From positions 1 through 16,470 of the forward strand of contig MU624945.1 in NCBI GenBank assembly GCA_025349905.2: 16,470 nt of DNA, read 5' to 3'. Positions within the stretch are counted from its first letter, which is position 1; every line of letters begins with the position of its first letter. The translations under genes were made by a program, and so were the position numbers. This document shows positions 1 to 8,100 of this stretch, in pieces. The notes under the pieces are model-generated. The model was given only the letters and a program-made list of their open reading frames with translations. It was not told the origin of the DNA and ran no database searches. The stretch comes from Blastocladiella britannica. Taxonomy: Eukaryota > Blastocladiomycota > Blastocladiomycetes > Blastocladiales > Blastocladiaceae.

Positions 1-649
1 TTTTTGGTTTGGTTTCGGCATTGACATTGCCTTATTTGCTTCGAAGGTTCTTCCGCTTCTCGTGGGACAATGTGCCCGTCCCCGAGGGCCTTCCCGTGGA
101 CTGCGAGAACCCTCACTGGGCGTCGCACTGGGCGGCCGTCAAGGCGCTCGGTAAAGGTAACACTTCAATTTCACAATTGCTTTTGAGTAAATCTCACCCT
201 CCTTTCCCTTTGTTATAGTTGGCATCCCGACGGTGGTGGTGGTGGACGCCAAGTCCGGCGCCATTGTGGACCGGTACGCCAACCTGGTGCTGTCGGAAAA
301 CACATCCCCACGCGAGCTGACGCGTGCGGTTCGTTATTGGCGCCGTGGTGTTCCGGCATCGACGCTGAGCATGCGCGCACGGTACTGGCTGTTCACGTAC
401 TTTTACGTGGCCAAGTTCCGCCTGGCACGGCTCGTGCGCGACTGGATCACTGCCCCACTCCGCCGCGTGCTGATGCCGAGCGCGCGCGCCGGGTTGATTC
501 AGGGCTCGTCGTCGTCTGCAGACGCGTCGCTTGCCGTCAAGGAGCAAGTGGAGCAAGTTGAGGCGGAGCAGGAGGAGCAGGAGGCTCTTCTCAAGAAGAG
601 CGATTCGGCCGCCGAACTCGATGCCACGGTCGCGCATAAGTCGGCGTGA
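1..649 (+). CDS. Thioredoxin-fold (nucleoredoxin-like) protein, 3' part
   Basis: This gene is cut by the left edge; its frame is open to base 3 and no start codon is visible. Two exons can be joined: up to 150, and 219-649, with a 68-nt phase-1 intron (151-218, GTAAAG...TTATAG). The spliced reading gives AVKALVGIPTVVVVDAKSG, where GIPT is the cis-proline loop before the terminal beta-hairpin of thioredoxin-like folds; the sequence just upstream (WDNVPVPEG...) is placed like the part after the first helices in nucleoredoxin/tryparedoxin-type proteins. The redox-active Cys pair would lie off the left edge, so catalytic competence cannot be judged. After the fold comes a basic helical stretch with YWLFTYFYVAKFRLARLV, then a Glu/Gln-rich coiled-coil-like tail (about the last 45 residues). 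An additional splice acceptor near 46 (TTCGAAG) is possible. The family call is moderate; the gene itself is well supported by the open frame and splice sites. Confidence 0.6.
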
Positions 650-714
650 GATCTTTTCTCTTCTCTCTTTGTCTTTGCTGTCGTAGCAGTAGCATCGGCG
701 TACCTTCCTCATAA

Positions 715-720
715 ATTAAA
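715..720 (+). terminator. Candidate poly(A) signal of the thioredoxin-fold gene
   Basis: ATTAAA, the commonest variant of AATAAA, lies 66 nt after the stop codon at 649 in a locally AT-rich patch. No AATAAA is seen between the stop and the next gene. Assignment is by position and motif only. Confidence 0.4.
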
Positions 721-744
721 TGTAGTTTCGCAGTGTCACCGTTT

Positions 745-788
745 ACCGTTTCTACAAGCGTGTCTCTACCGTTTCTGCAAGTGTCTCT
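745..788 (+). repeat. Two-copy direct repeat of 21-23 bp upstream of the subtilisin
   Basis: Unit 1 (745-767) starts ACCGTTTCTACAAGCG and ends TGTCTCT. Unit 2 (768-788) is ACCGTTTCTGCAAGTG plus TCTCT; it differs by one substitution and loss of two bases. A partial CACCGTTT copy precedes them at 737-744. The repeat sits 100-145 bp before the subtilisin ATG, in the promoter or 5' UTR. The rest of 650-888 is pyrimidine-rich and shows no gene. Confidence 0.75.
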
Positions 789-888
789 CCACCGTACTGT
801 CTCATTCTCCAATCAAATCCTTCCTTCCTCGCTTCCGCTCCCAATTTCTCTCTTGGCAGGGTATTCACCAGGAAAAAAAAACAAGAGA

Positions 889-2409
889 ATGCATTCCGTC
901 CTGATCCTGATCCTCCTGAGTCTGATTTGCGCTTTCGCCAAGTGCCCCAATCACACGTTGGGCGACACTCGGATCCTCGTCACTCTCCAGCCTGGACTTT
1001 CCCTCGACAACGCCGTGCAACACCTGAGCGCATTCGTGCCCCCTTCCGGTCCTGCTCCGATCGCCCTGGCATTTGGCTACGACCTCACCATCCTGGCGCT
1101 GACCGTTTCCATGGACCATGTGCCCGATGCGGTGAAGAACGTCATGTGTGATAGTGCCGACGCGATTCAGCTTGCGAGGGCGGAAGGAAGCGGCACTCCC
1201 AATGCGGATCCGCGCGCGGCGTGGTGGCAAGCCAACTTCGACGCCTGGGCTCGCCGCGTGGAACTCGACCAGGTGGTGCATGTCAATATGCCGGCGGAAG
1301 CGCTGGTGGCACCGACGGCGACAGTGCAAGCTGTCAGCTCGGTGCCCGCGGCTGGGCCTAGTACTTGCATCGAAGATCCACCTGGGAACTGGGTATTGTT
1401 AATCTCCATATTCGTTAATTCCTCGACATGCAATTGAAAACGAACAAGTGCAAAATAGGGCCTGGCTCGAATCTCGGCGCCAAATCTCCCGCTACCAAGC
1501 GCGTTCAAGTTCCCATGCCCTGCGTCAGCAGGGCCGGCGCGGGTCTACATTCTCGACACGGGGATTGCCGTCGACAACGTGGACTTGCAAGGTCGCGCCG
1601 AGCTCGGGCCGACGTTCGCGCCCAACACAACCGACTCTTCCGACGGGTACGGTCACGGGACTTTTGTCGCGGGCCTCGTCGGTGGGCTCAAGTACGGCGT
1701 GTACAAGGCCGCCGCCATGGAGTCGGTGCGCGTGCTTGGAACCAGCGGCAAGGGCGACGCGTCGGCAGTTATGCAAGGGTTGCATTACGTCCAGCAGCAG
1801 GCCAAGCAGCAGTCGTCGCAACTGACCATTGCCAACATGTCGCTCGGGTCGCTGTACGTAGCGACCGTCAACGACGTGGTCAACGCAGTCTCGCGGGATG
1901 GCGTCATCGTGGTGGCCGCGGCCGGGAACGAGAACATGGACGCGTGTCTTTCCAGTCCTGCAAGCGCCAAGCAGGCCATTGCTGTTGGTGCCACCACGAT
2001 CGAAGACAAGCTCGCGACATTCTCCAACTATGGTCGTTGTGTCACCGTACGTATATTCTCGCTATTGGATCCTGTTGCAATGTGAATTCCGATGGATTGC
2101 TCCTTGCTAACAAAGTTGTATTTTACGCAGCTCTTGGCCCCAGGAAAGGACATTACGTCGGCATGGATCGGATCACCGAACGCCATTTACACTGCGTCCG
2201 GAACATCGTTTTCGGCGCCACTGGTCTCGGGGGTACTGGCGCAATACGCGGCGGTTGGATTGATCTCGCCCGGTGACAAGGTGGACCAAGTCAAGAAGGT
2301 GCTTTTGGAGCGCGCTGTCCGGGGAAAGATCGACACGTCAGGAAAGACGCTGGGGTCCATCTCCCGGACGCCCAACATCCTGGTGCAGTCGGTGCAGTCG
2401 GTGCAGTGA
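889..2409 (+). CDS. Secreted proteinase-K-like subtilisin (peptidase S8A)
   Basis: Endopeptidase made as a secreted zymogen. Exons 889-1392, 1459-2046 and 2131-2409 (phase-0 introns of 66 and 84 nt; the second has a CTAAC branch site) encode 456 residues. Residues 1-17 are a signal peptide (MHSVLILILLSLICAFA, cut before KC), which is why ATG 889 is chosen. Residues ~25-105 read as an inhibitor-I9 propeptide. After a ~60-residue linker the mature domain starts near residue 169 (GLARIS, the usual 'WGL.RIS' opening). The catalytic triad is complete: Asp201 in YILDTGI, His234 in GYGHGTFVAG and Ser390 in GTSFSAPLVSG, with oxyanion Asn325 in AAAGNEN. The D-H and D-S spacings (33 and 189) match proteinase K-type enzymes. 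The tail ends in VQ repeats. Likely an extracellular nutrient-acquisition or host-penetration protease; the substrate cannot be read from sequence. Confidence 0.93.
2383..2409 (+). repeat. Three-copy 9-bp repeat ending at the subtilisin stop
   Basis: The unit GTGCAGTCG occurs at 2383, 2392 and 2401. The last copy ends TGA instead of TCG, so one base change supplies the stop codon. It encodes VQS-VQS-VQ at the C-terminus. Because the unit is three codons, copy-number change would only lengthen or shorten the tail. Confidence 0.85.
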
Positions 2410-2477
2410 CGGCATGGCATGACTTATGACACGAGGCATTGCGATTGCTTCCCAAATCCATTCATTCAATTTTGGAA

Positions 2478-2483
2478 AATAAA
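2478..2483 (+). terminator. Poly(A) signal AATAAA of the subtilisin gene
   Basis: A perfect AATAAA lies 68 nt after the subtilisin stop and only 14 bp before the end of the oppositely oriented GTPase gene (its stop codon ends at 2498). Cleavage 10-30 nt downstream would fall inside the GTPase coding region, so the two transcripts probably overlap tail to tail. Confidence 0.65.
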
Positions 2484-2497
2484 GAAATTGGCCAAGA

Positions 2498-3231
2498 TCA
2501 AGAAGTGAATTCCCCGCGAAGCCGCAAGCAAAGATCGGCGAAGAGATCCGTGACGCCTGCACCGGTCCTTGCGCTGGTGGTCTTGAGGGGAGCAGTTGCA
2601 CCGGCATCTCGGGCGACCTTGGCCAGTTCCGGCATGGAGACGGTGATTTTGTCGGTTTCATCGGCCTTGGTTCCAATCAAGTACACGATAGCGGTTGGAC
2701 AGTGCCTATATGAGTGCGATAGGCAAGGGTGAGCCACTCACTCTAAAGTATCGAAGCGATCAAGGTCAAAACCCACTCTTTGGCGAGCGCAACCCACACA
2801 GCCGCGTCCTCCAACGACGACGCCGACAGCAGATCCACCGTGACCAGCACCGCGGCTGTATCGTCAGTCAATAACGGTGTGACGGTCGATCGATAGCGTG
2901 GGTGTCCCCCGACACTCCACAGGTGCAGGGACAATCGGTTCTCGCCCTCGACCACGTGCTTGATGACTAGTTCGGCACCAAGCGTCTGCAAGTACGCCGA
3001 GAGGAACGGATCGGGGGAAAGACCCGTTGCGTAGCGTGCCACCAACGCCGATTTACCGGATCGCGGCGATCCGCACACCAGGATCTTTTTGGCATCGAGC
3101 GAGGCGGCGGCGGTGGCATTGGCAGTTAGAGGCGATCCATCATGGCGAATAGGTTGGTGGAGCTGCTGTTGTTGTTGCTGATCTTGGCCGCTGCCGCCGG
3201 TGTTGTTGGCATTGGTGGGAGTGGAGAGCAT
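2498..3231 (-). CDS. Divergent Rab-like small GTPase
   Basis: Two exons (3231-2777, 2705-2498) joined across a 71-nt phase-2 intron (GTGGGT...CATATAG) give 220 residues; splicing restores ALAKEHCPTAIVYLIGTKAD. The first ~46 residues are an extra disordered arm with six consecutive Gln (18-23). The G domain follows: P-loop GSPRSGKS (54-61); switch-I Thr in LQTLGAEL (83), aligned with the Rab TIG threonine; G3 read as LWSVGGHPRYRS (104-115) where WDTAGQE is usual, so the Mg-coordinating Asp is Ser and the catalytic Gln is His; G4 TKAD (164-167), as in Rho-type TKxD; G5 TSAR (195-198). The C-terminus is RLRGEFTS, without a prenylation cysteine. Membrane anchoring by lipid is therefore unlikely, resembling Rab-like/IFT-associated GTPases rather than classical Rabs; the exact subfamily is not resolved. 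It shares a 77-bp divergent promoter with TOP2. Confidence 0.85.
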
Positions 3232-3308
3232 TTTTTTTTGTTTTGTTTTGTGTTGCTTTGAAGCAGAGGAGATCGTCTTTGCATCTCATACGCACTTTTT
3301 CAAAAAAA
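3232..3308. promoter_or_regulatory. 77-bp divergent promoter between the GTPase and TOP2
   Basis: The two start codons face away from each other with only 77 bp between them. Each is preceded by an A-run when read in its own direction (eight A before the GTPase ATG, seven before the TOP2 ATG), with T-rich AAAACAAAAC-type blocks between. Such A/T tracts are known to exclude nucleosomes and form A-rich Kozak-like leaders in fungi. No TATA box is evident. Confidence 0.6.
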
Positions 3309-6300
3309 ATGTCGGACTCTGGCTCGGATTTTCTCGCCAGCGATACCGAATTCGAGCAGCCGGCGCCCGCACCCACGTCGCGGGTATTACTTTTTATAAA
3401 TTTCCTCCAATTTTTTCGATTTTTAACGCAAAGCAATGCAGGCAAAGAAACAACCCGCCGCAACGACAACTGCCGCCAAAAAACCACGCGGCCGCGCTAC
3501 TGCTGCAGCCGCGACCAAAAAAACCGTCACTGATTCTGCGTCCTCGGAAAACACGCCGCCAACAAATGGTCGCGCTGCCGCTGGTGCTATTGCTGGGGGT
3601 ACCAAGACGGTTGAGGAAATGTACCAAAAGAAATCGCAGCTCGAGCACATTTTGCTGCGTCCCGACACGTACATTGGCAGCGTCGAGGCCCTGACCGCGC
3701 CCATGTGGGTCCTCAACGAGTCCGACGTGCTCGAAAACCGCTCCATCACATACGTCCCTGGTCTGTACAAGATCTTTGACGAGATCCTGGTCAATGCCGC
3801 CGACAACAAGGTATACCTCCTTCTTTTATGAACATGAGAGCGCCAAGGAAAACTGACAGCAAAACGATATAGATCCGCGACGGCAACATGAACGCGCTCA
3901 AAGTCAACATTGATCCTAGCGCCAACCAGATCTCGGTCTACAACAACGGCAAGGGGATCCCGATCTCGATCCACCGGGAAGAGGGCGTGTACGTTCCCGA
4001 GCTCATTTTCGGGCACCTGCTCACGTCGTCCAACTACGACGACGACGAGCGCAAAGTCACGGGTGGACGCAACGGGTTTGGCGCCAAGCTCTGCAACATC
4101 TTCTCCACCGAGTTTATCGTCGAGACCGCCGACGGCGAAAAGTGCTACAAGCAGACGTTCTCGCAAAACATGTCGCAAAAATCGGCGCCGGTGATCACCG
4201 CCAACAAGCGCGGCGAGCAGTACACGCGCATCACGTTCCGCCCCGACCTCGCCAAGTTCAAGATGCCCGCTCTGGACGCCGATATTGTCGCCTTACTCAA
4301 GAAGCGCGTGTACGACATGGCAGGGTGCTGCCGCGGCGTCAAGGTCTCGCTCAACAACAAACCCGTCAAGATCAAGGATTTCAAGTCGTACGTGGCCATG
4401 TACATGCAGTCCCAGGCTGGCGGTGCGTCTCAGGACGGCAGCAACAACAACAAGGCCAGCGACGACGACGACGAGGACAACTACGACGAGGGTGACAAGG
4501 ACCAGCAAGCCGCTCTGCCGATCCCCACCAAGCCCCTGCCTGTTGTGGTCTACGAGCAGCAGGGTACGCGGTGGGAGGTGGCCATCGCCGCGTCGGACGA
4601 CGACCACCACCAAATGTCGTTTGTCAACTCGATCTGCACGTCCAAGGGCGGGACCCACGTTGACCACATCACGACACAAGTGGTGGCCAAGCTCATGGAG
4701 GTCATCAAGAAAAAGCACAAGAACACCACGCTCCGCCCCTCGCAGGTCAAGGCGCAGATGTGGGTCTTTGTCAACTGCCTCATCGAGAACCCGACGTTTG
4801 ACTCGCAGACCAAGGAGAACATGACGTTGCGCGCCAGCGCGTTCGGGTCCAAGTGCGTGCTCTCGGACGATTTCCACAAGAAGGTGCTCAAGTCGGGGAT
4901 CCTGGAGCGACTCCTTTCGGCGGTCGAGGCCAAGCAGGACCAGCTGCTGAAAAAGACGGACGGCAAGAAAAAATCGCGCATCTCTGGCATTCCCAAGCTC
5001 GACGACGCCACCAAGGCCGGCACGCGCGACGGGTCCCGCTGCACGCTGATTCTGACCGAGGGCGACTCGGCCAAGGCGCTGGCCATGTCGGGTCTCAGCG
5101 AGGTCGGCCGCGAGCTCTTTGGCGTGTTCCCACTGCGTGGCAAGCTGCTCAACGTCCGCGACGCCCCGCTCACCACTGTCTCCAACAACGCCGAGATTTC
5201 CGCCCTCAAGCAAATCCTTGGTCTTCAGCAGGGCAAAGTGTACTCGGACACGGCGTCGCTGCGCTACGGCCACCTGATGATCATGACCGATCAGGATCAC
5301 GACGGGTCGCACATCAAGGGCCTGATCATCAACTTTTTGGACCACTACTGGCCGTCGCTGCTGACCATCCCCGGGTTTTTGTGCGAGTTCATCACCCCCA
5401 TTGTCAAGTGCACGACCAAGCGTGGAGCGGGCGGTGCCGGTGGCGGCGGCGGCAAGTCGGTGCTTTCGTTCTACACGATCCCCGAGTACGAGCAGTGGCG
5501 CGAGGCCCACAACGCCGCGCGCTACACCATCAAGTACTACAAGGGACTGGGTACCTCGACGCGCGAGGAGGCCAAGACGTATTTTCGGGCCATCCGCGAC
5601 CACCGCAAGCCGTTCGACGCGTGCTCGCCGCGCGAGCGCGTCTTGATTGACATGGCGTTCAACAAGAAAAAGGCAGACGAGCGCAAGCAATGGCTGGCGC
5701 AGTTCGAGCCGGGAACGTTCATGGACCACTCGCAGGCGTCGATCCCGATGGACGAGTTCATCAACCGCGAGCTGATTTTGTTCTCGATTGCCGACAACCA
5801 CCGGTCGATTCCGTCCATGGTCGACGGCCTCAAGCCCGGGCAGCGCAAGATCATGTTTGCGTGCTTCAAGCGCAAGCTCACGCAGGAAATCAAGGTCGCG
5901 CAGCTGGCTGGGTACGTCTCGGAGCACTCGGCGTACCACCACGGCGAGCAGTCGCTGTGCACGACGATCGTCAATCTTGCCCAGGACTATGTCGGGAGCA
6001 ACAACATCACGCTGCTGTCGCCACGTGGTCAGTTTGGGACCCGCATGCAGGGCGGCGCCGACGCCGCCAGCGCGCGTTACATTTTCACCACCTTGACGCC
6101 GCTCGCACAGCGCATCTACCACCCAAAGGACAAGGCGCTCCTGCGGCACCTCGATGATGACGGAAAATTGGTGGAGCCCGAGTGGTACATGCCCGTGGTC
6201 CCTATGGTGCTCATCAACGGCACCACCGGCATTGGCACCGGCTGGTCCACGGCCATTCCCAACTACAACCCGCGCGACGTGGTGGCCAACGTGCGGCGCA

Positions 6301-8068
6301 TGCTGCGCGGTGAGCAGCCCGAGCCCATGCACCCGTGGTACCAGGGGTTCCGCGGCACCATCGAGCCGTTTGGCGCCGCGGGCAACCGGTACAATGTCGC
6401 TGGCCGCTACGAGCTCACTGGCCAGTCGCTGCGGGTGACCGAGCTCCCGATCGGCCTGTGGACGCAGACGTTCAAGCAAATGGTCGAGGAATTCACGCGC
6501 GGCGACGACCCGTGCGTGCTCGAGTTCATTGACGAGTCGGACGACGCGCTGATCGATTTCCAAATCACGCTGACGCCGCAGGCCGCGGCGCTCGGGCGCG
6601 AGGCGATCGAAAAGAAGTTCAAGCTGACCACCACCTTGGCCACGTCCAACATGGTGTGCTTTGACCAGCGCGGGTGCATCAAAAAGTACGGGTCCGCGCA
6701 TGAGATTTTGGTGGATTACTTTGCGCTGCGTATGGACTTTTATGTGCGCCGGAAAGCGGCGCTGACCAAGGAGCACCAGCGCCAGTACGACGTGCTCGAA
6801 AACAAGATGCGGTTTGTGCGGGAGGTGATTGACCGGTCGCTGGTGATTGAGCGCAAGCGCAAGGCCGATTTGGTGGCCGAGCTGCGGCGCCGCGGGTACA
6901 TGGTGTACCGCGAGAGCGGCAAAGATGGCGAGAGCAACGAGGAGGCTGGTGCTGGCGCCGCGGAAGAATCGGCCGCGGGTGGCGGCGGCGGCGACGAGGC
7001 GACCACGACCTTGTCCATCACCGACTACGACTACCTCTTGCGCCTCCCGCTGTACAGCCTGACCGAAGAGCGGATCGCCGAGCTGGCCGCGCAGCTTGCC
7101 AACGAGCGGTCGATGCTGGACCGCGTGCTCTCGCAGACCCCGGCCGACATGTGGGACGAGGACTTGGACGAGTTTGAGGCCGAGTACGACGCGCTCCTGG
7201 AGCAGCACGAACGCGACGGCAAAAAGTCCAAGGGCCGTGCGGCTGGGACCACCACCAAGAGCCGTGCACCAGCCAAGGGTCGCAAGCGCGCGGCGGCGGC
7301 GGCGCTGTCGGACGAAGACGACGACGGCGACGAAGCGGAGTACACGGTCCCCAAGCGTGCGCGCAAGATCGCTGCTCCTATTGCTGCTCCTATCATTGCT
7401 GCTACTGCTGCTGTCCCGTCAGCGGTCCCAGCGGCTGCAGCGGCCGCGCCCAAGCGTGTTCGCGCACCCAAGGCGGCGGCTGCGGCTGCGACCACGTCAG
7501 CGCCGGCCACCAAGCGCACGGTGGCGCCAAAGGCCAAGGTCGTGGACCTCACTGACGACGAGGATGACATCAATGATAAGGCTGACAGTGTCAAGCAGCC
7601 TAGAGCGGTGGCCCCCAAGCCCCCAACGGCGCCCGCCGCGACCAAGGCCCCTCCTCCTCCGCCTGCCATGGACGATGAGTTGGACAAGGATGAGGACGAG
7701 GACGACTCGCTGGCAGCTCGGCTAGCCAGGATCCGCGCCCGGGTCCACGGTAACGCGAATGTCGCACTCTCGAGCGTGTCCACGTCTGCCCGTTCGTATT
7801 CTTTGTCATTTCTTTTATTCCTGCGCTGAAGAAAACTAAAATGCAAAACACAGGACTCTCGCCAGCCCGCCTGACTGCCGCAAAACAAGCGGCACGTCCT
7901 GCCGCCGTCGAGCAAGCATTTGACGAAAGCGACGACGCCATGGACGTGGCTGAATCTCCTGTCGTGTCTCGACGCAAGGCTCCCGCGCGCACATCGGCCG
8001 GACGCCGCACTGCCAAGACCCCGGTTGTGATCTTTGATAGCGGATCGGACAGCGATTACCAAGGGTAA
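3309..8068 (+). CDS. TOP2: DNA topoisomerase II (type IIA, ATP-dependent)
   Basis: Nuclear enzyme that passes one duplex through a double-strand break to decatenate and relax DNA. Exons 3309-3383, 3442-3810, 3873-7749 and 7854-8068 (introns 58, 62 and 104 nt) encode 1511 residues. Order: short acidic/basic N-arm (1-60); GHKL ATPase with DEILVNAADNK (138-148) and GGRNGFGAKL (~212-221); transducer with QTK loop Lys (Q460-K462); TOPRIM with EGDSA (Glu544) and DQDHDGS (Asp621/623/625); winged-helix domain with catalytic Tyr884 after Arg883 in SARYIFTTLTP; C-gate; then a long Lys/Ala/acidic C-terminal domain from ~1180. The frame for each splice is fixed by conserved sequence (AADNK|IRDGNMNALK). 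ATG 3309 is preferred over ATG 3436 because the latter lies in the first intron's acceptor. An acidic Asp/Asn-rich insert sits at ~331-371. All catalytic residues checked are present. Confidence 0.97.
7539..7568 (+). other. SUMO-interacting motif in the TOP2 C-terminal domain
   Basis: These codons give VVDLTDDEDD (residues ~1371-1380): a four-residue hydrophobic core flanked by a run of acids, the standard SIM pattern (V/I-V/I-x-L/V plus acidic patch). It lies in the disordered C-terminal domain, the region known in other eukaryotes to be SUMO-modified and regulatory. Confidence 0.7.
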
Positions 8069-8100
8069 CTTTGCAAAAACACCAAAAAAAAAAAAGTAAT
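8069..8100. other. 32-bp convergent gap between TOP2 and tRNase Z
   Basis: The stop codons of TOP2 (ends 8068) and tRNase Z (ends 8101 on the other strand) are separated by 32 bp that contain a 12-A run (8084-8095). No AATAAA is seen on either strand here, so both 3' UTRs must run into the neighbouring coding sequence. Confidence 0.85.

Noticed and set aside
1428..2276. 282-codon plus-strand frame overlapping the subtilisin
   Set aside because: It is Arg-rich and out of frame with the catalytic motifs; the Asp, His, Asn and Ser motifs all lie in the annotated spliced frame.
3436..3441. ATG at 3436 as the TOP2 start
   Set aside because: It lies in AATGCAG, which serves as the acceptor of the first intron; an upstream ATG at 3309 with an A-rich leader splices in frame to it.
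4293..7208. 971-codon open frame antisense to TOP2
   Set aside because: It mirrors the GC-biased codons of TOP2 exon 3, has no recognisable domain and reads as repetitive Arg/Val/His/Leu; long stop-free antisense frames are expected opposite GC-rich coding DNA.
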